A stretch of DNA of 64,000 nucleotides from Salticus scenicus (GCA_963930645.1 OZ005662.1:100610436-100674435); one strand, 5' to 3'. Shown: positions 23,545 to 35,677, numbered from the stretch's first letter. Program-made: numbers and translations. The notes: a model not told the origin generated them from the letters alone.

Positions 23545-23901
23545 TCTTGTTTTGTAATGAGGAACTATAAAAAGAAGTCTGAAAAAGCTTCAAAGGGTCA
23601 TATATGAATTGGCAATACATGAAATCTTCGAGAAAGATACAAATGTTAGACACCATCACCAGAAAAAAAAAAATTGGAAAAATGTTTTGAAGAGATAATT
23701 AAAAAATAACACAAACATAAAAAAAAAAAAAAAAAAAAAAAGTATTAAAGGAAGAAATAAATAAATAATAAAACGAATGGACAAAAATATAAATACAATT
23801 ATTTTAACTCCAGATATAAATTCTGAATCAAAGGAGTGGTTTTACTTAACTTCTGGAGATGCCTACAGCTAAGGATTGTAGTCTCTACCTTTTTTTTTTT
23901 T

Positions 23902-25025
23902 TACTTTCCGAACATACGTATGTAAGGAAAGTATTGTAATCATGACAAAAATCCGGATTCGAGATTTTGGAGTTTCTATACGTTTTGAGGTCCTCTGAGT
24001 CCGTATTCACTATTTTTACGATAATGTATGTGTGTGTGTATGTGTGAACACGCTATCGTCTAAACGCTTTATTCGAATGAGCTGAAAGTTGGTGAGTGCA
24101 TGTTGCAAGTCACCAATAGCACGAACCCTATTGATTTTGGTGAATCTGACACTTGCAGTTTTTTTACAGGGACACAAAGAAAAATTCTTTTTCATTATGG
24201 TCTATGGGACCAAAATCTTAAAAGTGCGATAGCATCTAAACGCGTTATTCAATTGAGCAAAAAATTTATACCATATTATAGGTCACAGTTACTCAATCTG
24301 TATAGATTTTGGAGAATCTGGCACTCATAGTTTTTTTTTTTTACAGGGACACAAAGAAAAATTCTTTATTGTTATGCCCTATGGGACCAAATTTTAAAAA
24401 GTGAAATAGCATCAAAACGCCTTATTAAACTGAGAAAATAATTTATACACATATTATAGGTAATAGTTGCATGAACTGCATTGCGTTTGGTGAATCTAGA
24501 ACTTAGAGTTTTTTTGCAGGAATACAAAGAAAAATTCTTTATCACTATGGCCTATGGGACCAAATTTTAAAAAGTGCGATAGCGTCTAAACGCCTTATTC
24601 AATTGAACAAAAAAATTATACACATATTATAGGTCACAGTTTTACGATCCATATAGGTTTTGGTTAATCTAGCACTTCTAGTTTTTTTACAGGGACACAA
24701 CAAATAATTCTGTATCATTATGGCCTATGGTGTGAAATTATTTAAAGTGCGATAGCATCTAAATGCCTTATCCGTTTGAGTGGAAAATTTATATGCGAGT
24801 TATAGGTCACCATCACACAAACTGTATGGATTTTGGTAACTCTAACACTTAACGAGTTTTACAGGGTTACAATTAAAAATTGTTCATCATTAAGACCTAC
24901 AGGCTTAAATTATTTAAAGTGCGACAGCGACTAACTCCTTATTCAAATTAACTGAAAATTTATATGCATGTTATACGCCACCGTCACACGAACTTTAGGA
25001 ACGTTAGAGAGAATCTAGCACTTAT

Positions 25026-25060
<35 letters not shown>

Positions 25061-25438
25061 GAAACAAAATGCAAATTTCTTTATAATAGTGACATATGGG
25101 CTCAAACTTTAAAGCGCGATAGCGTCTACATGCCTTATCCGATGGAGCTGAAAATTTATATAAATATTATAAGTCACTGTTGCACTAAATATAAGCATTT
25201 TGGTGAATCTAGCATTTGTAGGTTTTTACGGGGACACAATGAATTATTCTTTATCATTATGATCTACGTGTTTGGTAAAATAGCGTTAAATTAAACGTCG
25301 TGTACTATATAAAGAAAAATACCCAAACACCCTATTATAATTTTCTCTTTTGTTTATTTAACAACTCCTCTTACTTTACTTTATCTACCAAACCGTTAAT
25401 TACTCAATGTTCGGAAAATCTAGTGGAAGCACTCCAGA
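23902..25438 (+). mobile_element. Helentron-like element, family R4, seven internal ~175-bp units
   Basis: The head is ACTTTCCGAACATACGTATG with an inverse GGAAAGT, then CTATACGTTTTGAGGTCC and (TG)n. The phrase AAACGCCTTATTCAATTGAG and its variants start near 24056, 24231, 24406, 24577, 24751, 24925 and 25106. The tail has the inverted head word TGTTCGGAAA, a hairpin around GTGGAAGCAC and CTCCAGATT. A poly-T run lies at 25026-25057. The partner copy at 57909-58934 has fewer internal units. Confidence 0.75.
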
Positions 25439-25714
25439 TTTTTTATTTATTTTTTTTTTTTTCAGGTCAATTTCATAAATAAGAAATTTATGTTTTTTTT
25501 TGCTACCACTATTTTTATACAATAATTTCTATCCTCTTTAATCACGACATATTACTTTAAAAATATAATAAAAATTTCTCTAAGAAAAAAAGTGGTGGCA
25601 AAACAGGCGGAATTTTCTCATCTCTGAAAGTGTCCTGGAAAAAAAAAAAAAAAAAAAAAAAAAAAAGCGGTGAGTACGACCAATCACACATTTTATGATA
25701 GAAACTAAAAATGG

Positions 25715-26152
25715 AAATTTACTGTCCCAAAAGTTTATAGACAACTAATTTCTTTCTCTCTTTAATATTCAAATTTTGGGCCATTTTCCCAATCACTCCA
25801 AAAATTCGATCCGGCATACTCAAAACAAGAGTTTGAAGAAATTCTGGCTTTAGAGGAAACTAACTTTGTTCAATTTGCAGCTTTAGATCTTGAACTTTTG
25901 CAAATTAACGCGCATTAGCATATAAGTCTCTAGTTAATATTCTACAAAGGTTCTCCATTGGGTTCAAGTTGGGCTGGCCAGTCCATAACAGTTACTTAGT
26001 TTTGTCTAAACCATAGCATTGTAGAGTTCGACACGGAAATGGAGCAATTGTCTTGCTGATATAGCTATTTGTCCCCACCTAGCAACTTTCCAAATGAAAG
26101 TAACTGTACTTCTAGCATTTTCTGGTAATCTTCGGAACATTGACGACACTTT

Positions 26153-26211
<59 letters not shown>

Positions 26212-26480
26212 TAATTCCATTAAAGGAAAATGCTCCCCACACCATGAGTGAACCCCTCCTTGTTGTCTGCTGAAAAAAATTTGTGGTTCCTTGCAAACAT
26301 CGTGCCGCAGTAATATGCCCAACCATCGGAGCCATCTAAATTGGACTATTTTTCATCACTAAACAGAACACTCAAACATTCATCTGTCCAATTCGTATGA
26401 TTTCGAGCCCACTGAACACGAGCGTCTTTATGCCACTTTGACAACTTTGGTGAACGACGGATCTTGCGATAAACATACAA
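25715..26480 (-). pseudogene. Tc1-like transposase remnant
   Basis: On the minus strand, spread over several frames, are the typical Tc1 blocks: a TDECLSVLFSDEK-like block around the first catalytic Asp (26340-26400), then RRGSLMVWGAFSFNGITN (26215-26275), then QQDNCSISVSNST with the second Asp (near 26025), and DWPAQLEPN (near 25975) where functional relatives have a conserved Pro-Asp-Asn motif. Frameshifts, stops and a (TA)n insertion (26168-26209) split the gene. Such enzymes cut and paste at TA by a DDE mechanism; this copy is dead. Clear inverted termini were not located. Confidence 0.78.
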
Positions 26481-26753
26481 TTTACTTACCTGCAGCTAAA
26501 GATGCAAAAAACCAGGGAATTTTGAAGCAAGGGGAAAAACCTGGGAATTTTGGGGAATAAACTGGAAACTTTGAGAATTTTACGGGAAAGAACTAATTCG
26601 TGAAATCTTAAGCAAACAACAAGTTTTGATGTAATGTAAATCACAGTTTAAAGGCTTTTAGATATCGGATAAGCTTATAAAGTGGTATTATTGCCATTTT
26701 ATGTTTAATATGTACACTCCTGCTCAAAAGTTTAGCAAGATTTGCAAACGATC

Positions 26754-26785
<32 letters not shown>

Positions 26786-27189
26786 CAATGAAAAACTTAT
26801 CTCTCGATGAAATGTTTTCAAACACTGAGCATTTAAAGAGCTAGGTCTTCTTCATATTTTTCAGAGAAGATTGGTTTAAGACAACATTTAGGGGGCCGGT
26901 AACAAATTGAGCAAAATCAATAATGTTCGTGATCACCCTGTATCGTTAATTGAACGAAATGATCTGTAACTTTAGGATATGTTAATATAGACCCAGTTCA
27001 ATTTGTGGATGAATTTGGGGGATGATAGCATATTAAATAACGGAGATATAAGCATTTATTTTAAAACTCCAAAATAAATCAACATGTTTTTTATTTATAA
27101 TACACAGAGTTTTTAACGAAAATTATTCCTACTTCCATATAAGTTAGAAAAACACTTTCAAAAAAATATAGTAATATACATAGATCTAT
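26481..27189. other. Non-coding stretch
   Basis: A poly-T run lies at 26757-26785. The word CACTCCTGCTCAAAAGTTT at 26714 looks like a Tc1-type terminus, but no partner was found. No gene seen. Confidence 0.4.
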
Positions 27190-28725
27190 CATTCCCATGT
27201 TATCGAGCAAAAATAGAAATATATAACATTGTAATAAAAATATGTAAGACATGTAATAGTTCTATAAATTACTATCGGGACATATTATAAATTAAAATGT
27301 TTATCTGTATTTACAAACCTTTTATGCAAAATCATTACAAATAACTCTTTTACTTAAGAACTCAATATGTAACAATAATATGTAACGATTGTAATAAAGC
27401 TATGTAAGAAATTTGATACTTCAATAAGTGGCTGCCAAAAGACGTTGTAAATAGAAATGTTTATCTGTATTCATATAGTTTTTATGCAAAATCATTACAC
27501 ATATAACAATTTATTTAAGAACTCAACATGTAATAATATGTAATAATTGTGCATAAGAAATGTAATAGTTCAATAAATGGCTATCTGAACACATTATAAA
27601 TTAAAATGTCTATCTGTATTATATACTTTTTATGGAAAATCATTAAAAATAACTTTTTTGCTTACGAACTCAAGACGTAACAAAAACATGTAACAATTGT
27701 ATGTAAGAAATTTAATAATTCAGTAAACGGCTATCAGAACACGTTACAAATTAAAATGTTTATCTGTATTTATATACTTTTTATGGAAAATCATTAAAAA
27801 TAACTTTTTTGCTTACGAACTCAAGTTGTAACAAAAACATGTAACAATTGTATGTAAGAAATTTAATAATTCAGTAAATTGCTATCAGAAGACGTTATAA
27901 ATTAAAATGTTTATCCGTATTTATGTACTTTTTATGGAAAATCATTAAAAATAGTTTTTTGCTTACGAACTCAAGTTGTAACAAAAACATGTAACAATTG
28001 TATGTAAGAAATTTAATAATTCAGTAAATGGCTATCAGAACACGTTATAAATTAAAATGTCTAACTGTATTTATATACCTTTTATGAAAATCATTACAAA
28101 CACTCTTTTATTAAGAATGCAAGGTATAATGAAAATATTTAACAATTGTAAGAAAACTATGTAAGAAAGGTAATAGTTCAATAGATGGCTATCAGAACAC
28201 GTTAGGTTATAAATTAAAATATTTATCTGTATTTATATACCTTTTAAGAAAAATCATTAAAAGTAACTCTTTTACTTACGAACTCAAGACTAACAAAAAT
28301 ATGTAACAATTGTAAGAAATTTAATAATTCAATAAATGGCTATCGGAGCACGATACAAATTAAAATGCCTATTTGTATTTATACACCTTTTATGCAAAAT
28401 CATTACAAATATACCACTTTTACTTAAGAACTCAAGATATAATAAAAATATGTAACAATTGTAATAATGCTATGTAAAAAGTGGGATAGTTCAATAAGTG
28501 GCTACCAAAAGACGTTATAAATTAAAATATTTATCAGTATTTATATATGGAAAATCATCACAAATAACTCTTTTATTTAAGAACTCAAGATGTAGTAAAA
28601 ATGTGTTACATAATTGCATTAAAATTATGTAAAAAATGGTTCAATAAATGGTTATCAGAACACGTTTTAAATAAAAATGTTTATCTGTATTTATATACCT
28701 TATGGAAAATCATTAAAAGTATGCG
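27190..28725. repeat. AT-rich satellite, about ten units of ~150 bp
   Basis: A unit containing GGCTATCAGAACACGTTATA, TTAAAATGTTTATCTGTATT, a GGAAAATCATTAAAAATAAC block and ACGAACTCAAG recurs throughout. Measured spacing is 151 (27721 to 27872) and 150 (27872 to 28022). Units in the middle are more alike than those at the edges, as expected for a locally homogenised array. No coding. Confidence 0.85.
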
Positions 28726-29974
28726 CGACTACCCTCTTTAAAGCCTGGATGATCAGAAAATTTAAAGACAACCATTAACATTTCTCTTTCTAAAATATAG
28801 CACAGTGAGACAGGGACTGACAATAACCTTGGTATTTAGCAAACATAACTGTAATGTAAATAAAAACTTGCATTTTCTTTTTAAAAATAATTTAGATAAA
28901 ATTTAGCAAATTTATTATTTAATTAATATTAAAGTAGTAGCAAGATCAATAAAATGACGATGTTTTGCGAATAAAAACTCAATAATAAAATAATCAATTA
29001 AAAGTGAATCAAACTAATATTATTTTAAAGAAAGAAAATAATTGAAATATATTGAAAGTCAAATATACGTACTTTTTAAGTGTCTAGGTATTGAAGTTAA
29101 AAGCGGAACTGTGCTGCATTACATTTGAACATCAGTTGATTATAGTATCAATGCTGGATAGTGACAATCAGTTACATTCAGTAGACTTTATCTATTATTT
29201 CAAATACAAAGGAAGAAAAAAAAACTGTTATCAACAGCCTTTATTTGAAATTACATATAAGGTATAAAATGGCAATCAGACATTTTACATAGTTTCACTT
29301 TCACTTACGGAGAAAACATAAAATAGACAGCCATTAGGTAGCTAAGCGTGTTCTAAAACTTTACGCGCCATACAAGTAAGAGGGGGGGAGGGACTCATAA
29401 CACAATTGAAAATAGACCTCGAGCAATTTTCACTGATATCTCATAGTATTCCTGAATATTTTTGTAGAGCTCTGTACACTAGTTATGAAATTTATTTATC
29501 TCATATTCTATAGTGAGCCCACTTATGAGCATAAGAATATGTATGTTGATTTTGTTACGTTTTATGCAATAATGTTTATACTTTATGTAATATACGTTAC
29601 TTGAAATATGCTTAAAATAAATACATCACATAGACCGTAATATACTTCTTAATGCTTTTATGCTATTTTCGGTATTAATTATGCTACAGGGAATCTTCAT
29701 AACACAGTATATATGTTTCAAGGCATTAAAATTTTTTTACGGAAATAAAAGTGAGAGCACACAGACGGACAGACGAACCGAATCCCTAAACACTTTCCAA
29801 TTTTGTTCGTTTTTCAGTATTTCTATTTAATGGTTCATTAAATTAATACTATGCACAGTGTAAATATGGGAATTTGGTACTGTACTGTACACTACAGATA
29901 TTTATTAATCTTATTTTCCTGAAAAAAAGCAACATTTATTTCAAATTTTAGTCACACCGAGCCTTTTATTTCGA
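28726..29974. other. Non-coding AT-rich stretch
   Basis: Nothing recognisable: no terminal repeats, no exon with acceptable splice signals, no strong ORF. Confidence 0.5.
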
Positions 29975-30289
29975 CTATGTATGTCGGAAAAAGACGGGCT
30001 TAACACTAAAGGCCAGTTTCGACTTGGGCTCAAGATCAATGCTCAAAACGTCATTAATCACGCTTCCGACACAAAGAGCCAAATGTCTTGTCATCAGTTG
30101 TAGCCCTTTCTTATCAGATCGCGCAGTTAACTCAAAGGAAAGCATGCAAAATTGACAAAGATGTCTGCCTCCCGGCCCCTCAATTATCTCAGCAGGGTTT
30201 AGAAACAGCTCGTCCGAAGGCTTTGAGCTCCTGTGAGCTAGCCTAACCACATCAAAGGATTCTGAATAGAAAGCGCCCAGTGAGCGCAA
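29975..30289 (-). other. Unrecognised 104-codon ORF in a locally GC-richer island
   Basis: The frame (MRSLGAFYSESFDVVRLAHR at its start) is less AT-rich than everything around it and is followed on the same strand by AATAAA near 29958. It has no membrane segment, signal peptide or known motif; HLCQFC is only suggestive of a metal site. It could be a 3' exon, a retrocopy or an internal piece of an unknown transposon. No function is proposed. Confidence 0.25.
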
Positions 30290-30639
30290 ATGGAAACCGG
30301 ACTTTAAGGGGTTAAAAGGTAGTAATAAATAAGTATTTTATTACTAGAAAGCATTGCAAACATTTTTTAAACGTATTATCAAATAATACTAAAACTTTAT
30401 AAATTTATTGGATATTATTCAAAAGTTTTGGTAAAATGTATGAGGGATGATAAAAGAGTAAATAGGAAGCATAAAATATCATAGCAAACTGCTCCTATCT
30501 CCAGCAGATTCTGAGTTATCACAGATAGGTGGGAAATGAAGATTTTTTACTTTTCATTTCTCAAAAACTCAAATTTTTGGAGTCTGCGATAAATCTAGAT
30601 GCAAAGTAAGCACATATTAACGAGCAGAAAAAAAAAGTC

Positions 30640-30740
30640 ATTTAAAATGACACCGTTAACATCAGACTATCTGAATACTGAATTAATGGTGAGTTACAGG
30701 CGCTGAAACATTGTTGAAGTTCAAAATCGAATTGTTGCCA
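30640..30740 (+). repeat. Dispersed repeat, inverted partner at 31890-32000
   Basis: The stretch GTGAGTTACAGGCGCTGAAA, followed by CATTGTTGAAGTTC, matches the reverse complement of 31890-32000 (CAATGTTTCAGCGTCTGTAA), with the flanking TGACAC blocks also shared. The two copies face each other across the LINE and palindrome region. 30300-30640 shows nothing else. Confidence 0.6.
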
Positions 30741-31025
30741 ATATCATTAAGTAAAAACTCGCCAAGCACTTCTCTACCTATAATCAATCAGATTTACAAA
30801 AAAAATAAATGAATAAATAAATAAATAAAAAATTACCCATTCCACTAGCTATAAAATAAATATATTAAAATATGCTTAAAAGAAATGCGAGACTTATAGA
30901 CCCTAATATACTCGACTTCTTTTGTGTATACCTGTTCATAAATCAGTGAAAATATAACTGTAGAATCAATCAATCAGACTTTTTCCACTCAAAAGCGGTT
31001 ATCTGCAACCCGCACTCAATCTAAC

Positions 31026-31150
31026 CAAGGACACCTCTCCGCCAAAGATCTCTATTCAGGCTGTCATCAATAGATAGGTCACGATTTGACATTGCCTCAA
31101 TTACGCCAGCCAGCCACATTTTCCTGGGCCTGCCTCTTCTTCGCCTACCC
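31026..31150 (-). pseudogene. LINE reverse-transcriptase C-terminal tail fragment
   Basis: The minus-strand translation reads RRRRPRKMWLAGVIEAM, then NRDLSIDDSLNRDLWRR. This is the GRP..W...V.....L..DR..WR pattern found at the extreme C-terminus of many non-LTR retrotransposon polyproteins. Only this short tail survives. Confidence 0.6.
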
Positions 31151-31244
31151 GCAGGCTTCCATTCAAAAATATATATTATAGAGCAATAATATCATTGGAA
31201 ATACTTAAAGAAACATTTACAATACAATATTTCAGAGTATTGTT

Positions 31245-31301
31245 CACTATGGTTCCGAGACCTGGACTTTGTAGAAGAGACAGAGAGAAAGATTATTGGC
31301 T
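31245..31301 (+). pseudogene. LINE fragment (YGSETWTL motif), opposite strand
   Basis: The plus-strand translation HYGSETWTL-stop-KRQRERLLA matches the YG.E.W.L segment that lies upstream of the C-terminal tail in the same kind of LINE. The orientation is opposite to the tail at 31026-31150, so the two are separate insertions or an inversion. Confidence 0.5.
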
Positions 31302-31481
31302 ATAACTGTAGAATAAGATATAAATAAATCATAACAGTAATTTATTAAGTTTAGTCTTTTGTTTATAATACATGGAATAATTTTGGAAGTATTATATTGC
31401 AAGTCTCTTGCAAATCTCATATTTTGATGAGACTTGCAATATGAGACTTTCAATATATAATATAATATGACTTTTGCTGGT

Positions 31482-31547
31482 GCAAGTCTCATATTTTGAT
31501 AAAAAGAAATCAAATTTGATTTCTTTTTATCAAAATCTGAGACTTGC
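31482..31547. repeat. Near-perfect 66-bp palindrome
   Basis: GCAAGTCTCATATTTTGATA runs into AAAAGAAATCAAA and is then mirrored to the end with about one mismatch or indel. Neighbouring words at 31398-31450 repeat the same sequence, so it is probably the end of a snap-back element. Confidence 0.8.
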
Positions 31548-32019
31548 AGGAAGGCATAATCAAAATGTAGTCCTCATTCAATCTGTTTGTTACTTTGACA
31601 AGTTTTAATAATACGCGCTAGAAAGTTGAAAAACAAAGCATACAGTAATGGAATGGATTTGCACACAAGGTCATCATTCTGTTTAGTTTGTAAGAAGTTC
31701 ATCGAAGGCCTATTTTGACGAACGCCAATTTTAGAGATTTAATGTTAATAAAGGGCTGGTTTACTACTGAACTGATATGGTAGCATCGATTTGATTTAAT
31801 GTAGGCTTATTCGAAAGATTGTAGGATAGACTTTTTTTTTTGTAAATTTGACCGACTGTAGATAGATGAGTGTTTGGGGTGTTCTTGGTCACAGACTTTG
31901 GCGATAATCGGACTTTGAACTCCCACAATGTTTCAGCGTCTGTAACTCACAGTTAATTTAAGATACCCTGCTTAAAATAGTGTCACTTAAAAGAATTCTT
32001 TTTTTTTTTTTTTTTTTTT

Positions 32020-32326
32020 TACTCTTTCCAAATATATACTTGAGTCATTAATCAACACAGCTAAAAACTTGACCCCCCTCAGATTTTTACGAAATTGGGC
32101 TCATTTATTTGTTCTACTGAGAAATGAATGTATACCAATTAATAAATCCCTATTTCTTTTAGTTTTTTATGTACAGGGCTGTAAAAATGGGTAAAAAAAA
32201 ATGCGAATTTCCAAAATTCTTCTACGACAAATGTACCCATATTTTATTCCTAATTAACTTAGAGATAAAAGACTGGTATCATTAGAAAGCTTATAATACA
32301 TACTTTCAAATGATATATCACATGTG
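32020..32326 (+). repeat. Old dispersed repeat (left part), split by later insertions
   Basis: Contains AACTTAGAGATAAAAGACTG, a CATTAGAAAGCTTATAATAC block and GATATATCACATG. The same order occurs at 39660-39760 and, inverted, at 41106-41400. The right part continues at 38377-38500, after the MITE and the gypsy element that interrupt it. Confidence 0.7.
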
Positions 32327-32740
32327 GGGTAAGTGCACCAGCGATTGACACTTTTAGAGCAATCTCTGATGTTTTTAATGTTGTCATCAGAAAATATTTT
32401 TAGAAATCTTAAGTTAATACATATGGCATGAAAGACATCCAGAACCTCATATATGTTAAAATATATACATTTGATAACAATTAATTTTTTTTTAATGAAT
32501 TTTTATTTGACACCCACTCAATGTTCCAGTAATTGACATTGGCAGTTTTTCATTTTATCAGTAACTGGCCCCTATGTTCCAGTGTTTGACCCTGCTAATT
32601 ATTCCTTTTACCAGTTATTAGCACCCTATGCTCCAGTGTTTGACATAAAATGTTAAAATTCTTATATGTAAAATATGATTTTCTTATTTTTCTTATTTAT
32701 TAATTATTTCGGGATAGATGTCAATCACTGGAACACCTAC

Positions 32741-33064
32741 TGTGATAAACCGAGTGTTGACACTTGAGAACAGAAAATTTCTCTTGTATTAAATTTTACT
32801 CTTTAATTAATTAATATTAAATCAAACATGAAGATGAATATATACAGTGATAAATTTATATACATATGAGTACCCATGTACTCATGTAATAATAAGAATA
32901 AACCAACGGAATAAATCCGTGACTCGGGCGCGCCAATTGCACCCTACGTTTCAAGCCGAAGGCCAAAGTCTTTCTCTCTGCGAAAATATCTTCTCCCGCT
33001 CACGGCGGCTTCCAAGGTTGGTTGGTTGCATAAAATAAACTTAGGAGTGGTTGGTTGCATGACA
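32741..33064 (-). repeat. 3' LTR of the gypsy element
   Basis: It starts (minus strand) TGTCATGCAACC and ends GGTTTATCACA. It differs from the other LTR by an extra 29 bp near 33030-33058, a tandem duplication of GGTTGGTTGCA with a short filler; otherwise I see no difference. Confidence 0.93.
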
Positions 33065-33072
33065 CCCCCCAA
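33065..33072 (-). other. Polypurine tract of the gypsy element
   Basis: On the minus strand, TTGGGGGG directly abuts the 3' LTR, the expected plus-strand priming site. Confidence 0.8.
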
Positions 33073-33378
33073 CTAAGATTGAGATACGCCAAGCGTATGA
33101 AAATCTGATAACTATTAGCAACCAACTGACACATAAATATTTAAACACATGAAAATAAAACAATACTTGATAACAGATGTACAGAAGTCTTGATACAATA
33201 CCGGAACAAATATAGATATTTCAACACAAGAAATAAATGCAAAAATAAAATAGACAATTCACAACAGATGTAAAGAAGTCTTGATATAATACCGGAACAA
33301 ATATTTATAATACTAAACTCACACAAAAAAACTAAATTACTAAATAGAACCAAAGTTATTTGTAAATAGCAAAACTTA

Positions 33379-35677
33379 TTATTGGCATAGTCTCGACAAT
33401 CCATCAGCGTTTTTTAGTTTTGCACCAGGGCAATGCGATATGTAAATATCATATCTTTGTAAAGATAGTGCCCATCTTTGGAGTCTAGCAGATTGAGGTG
33501 CAGTTTTTTGTAAATAAACAAGAGGATTATGGTCCGTTATAATCTCAATACGAGTTCCGAAAACATAATTTTCAAATTTCTTTATTGACCATACTACAGC
33601 ATAGGCCTCACGTTCCATAGTAGACCAATTACACTGTACATTAGGGAGCTTCTGACTAATAAAACTAATTGGACGTAGATTACCTTCATTATCTCTTTGC
33701 GAAAGACACGCACCGACACCATAGGAACTGGCATCACATTGAATGGTAAAGGGTTTATTTGGATCTGGAGTATAAAGCTTAGGAGCTTCGCACAACATTT
33801 CTTTAAGTTGTCGAAATGCTATCTCTTCCGTCTGTGTCCACGGTAAATTTTCCGGAACCTTCTTTTTAGTTAAATCGGTCAACGGTTTGGCAATTTCAGC
33901 ATAGTCTTTAATGTAACTTCTATAAAAGTTAAAAAGACCAAGAGCGCTTTTTAAAGCTGTTTTAGTTTTCGGTGATTCAATATTTTCAATAGCAAGTAAC
34001 TTTTCAGGATCAGGTTGATGTCATCCAGATCCTATTACATGGCCTAGATATTTAATCTCTGATCTGCACAATACACATTTTTTAACATTTACGGTAAATT
34101 TTAGTTCAGTTAGCTTAGTTAAAATTGCATCTAAATGTATAAGATGTGATTTCCAATCATTAGAAAAAATCGCGATCTGCTTTGCAATATTCGCGATGTT
34201 CATTCAGAGCTTCATTCATTATTTTCTGAAAACTTGCAGCCGCATTTCGTAATCCGAAGGGCATTACCTTCCAGCGATATTGAGAACGGTGTGTCTTGAA
34301 AGACGTGAAATCACGACTTTTCTCTTCTAAGGGAATTTCCCAATATCCTTTTAACACATCTAAACAAGTAATAACATGTGCACGACCGACTTCATTAATT
34401 AAGTCTGTAATGTTCTCCATAGGGTAATCAAAAGATTTGGTTACCGAATTGAGCAAACGAAAATCTATACATAATCGTACACTTCCATCCTTCTTAGCTA
34501 CGCACACTACTGGATAAGCTATTTCGGCTTCACTCGGCTCAATAAGACCTAAGCTTTCTAATTCTTCTATTTGTCTGTCAACTTCAGGTTTAAGTGATTC
34601 GGGTATTTTATACACATAAGGCTTTTTTCTTTCAGTACCTGGCATTAGACGAATTTTATGTTCTCCAACATTAGCAACTTGAACTTTACCCGAAAATAAT
34701 GGTACATGCTTATGCAAAAATTCGAGCAATTCTGTTTGTTTCTCCTTTCCTAAATGACTAATGTCCACATCAAAGTCAGTTTTATTTTCCTTAATAGGGG
34801 TAGGGTGGATTTCTCCGAATTCACAGTCATCTTCAAAAATTACACCTACCGTTTGTGCTCTAACATGGAATTTTCTTATCTTATTTACATGTACGTGTCG
34901 TATATTACCGTCAGGTAACTTAACTTTATACGAGTGAGGTTTAATTCTTTCTAAAATCTCACCAGGACCTGTCCATCTCGCATACAATTTATTAGTAGAA
35001 TCCGGAATTAGTAAGTATACTAATTCTCCAATTTTGAATTCTTTCATTTCTTTGCGACGATTAAAATAATGAGCATAAGCTTCTTGCTTTTCCGCAGCAG
35101 TTAAAGATGCTAAATCGGCAGCTTTCTCTAAGTTAATTTTTAATTCTTGTAAGTAATCTACAGCTGTATTACTTAAATTGAGAGGTAAAGGGATTTCTCC
35201 TGACCACGTTGATTTTAAAACTGCTAATGGACCTCTAGCTTCGCGCCCATACATAAGCTTAAATGGAGAAACTCCTGTTGTACAGTTAGGAACTTCGCGA
35301 TACGCGAAAAGTAAATACGGAATGTGTCTATCCCAATTTACAGGGTCAGTTCGTATTACATGATGAAGCATTTGTTTAAATACACGGTTAAATTTTTCAA
35401 CAAGCCCATTCGAGGCAGGGTAAGCTGGAGTGCAGAAACGAGGACTTACTCCTAATCTTTTCTCAAACTCTTGTGTTAATTGAGACGTAAAATTAGTGCC
35501 TTGATCACTACATATCATTTCTGGGATTCCTGTACACATAAATATTTCTAAAAGTGCATCACACGTGACCTTAGCCGATAGGCTTCTTAAAGGTATGACT
35601 TCGGGCCATCTCGAATGTTGGTCAATTAGACAGACAATATTTATGTTTTCTACCTGAGGGCGGCGCAATCTCTCCAA
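33379..35677 (-). pseudogene. Gypsy pol, second half: integrase core, GPY/F-like module, reverse transcriptase, RNase H (broken)
   Basis: This continues the integrase after a single-base frameshift near 35640. Seen in order: ICSDQGTNFTS (second integrase Asp), PASNGLVEKFNRV (catalytic Glu), YARWTGPGEILERIKPHSYK (GPY/F-type module), then RT motifs VVCVAKKDGSVRLCIDFRLL, TCLDVLKGYWEIPL (first RT Asp) and VMPFGLRNAAASFQ. Around 34160-34205 a short deletion removes the YxDD catalytic motif and shifts the frame. The next frame continues IAIFSNDWKSHLIHLD to YLGHVIGSG, then an in-frame TGA (34021-34023), then RNase H: QCDASSYGVGACLSQ, STMEREAYAVVW and TDHNPLVYLQ, ending DGLSRLCQ. No integrase follows RNase H. 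This copy cannot reverse-transcribe. Confidence 0.92.

Noticed and set aside
23902..25438. CRISPR-like or gene-coding tandem array
   Set aside because: A tandem satellite inside a Helentron-like element; the short ORFs start anywhere in the unit and have no shared protein.
26065..26322. 85-codon minus-strand frame overlapping the Tc1 relic
   Set aside because: An out-of-frame shadow of the transposase remnant; its middle is a translated (TA)n tract.
27190..28725. CRISPR-like array
   Set aside because: Units are ~150 bp and repeated across their whole length with no distinct spacers; the genome is eukaryotic.
32847..33038. 63-codon ORF repeated at 38181-38390
   Set aside because: Lies in both LTRs; identical because LTRs are copies, with no sign of being translated.
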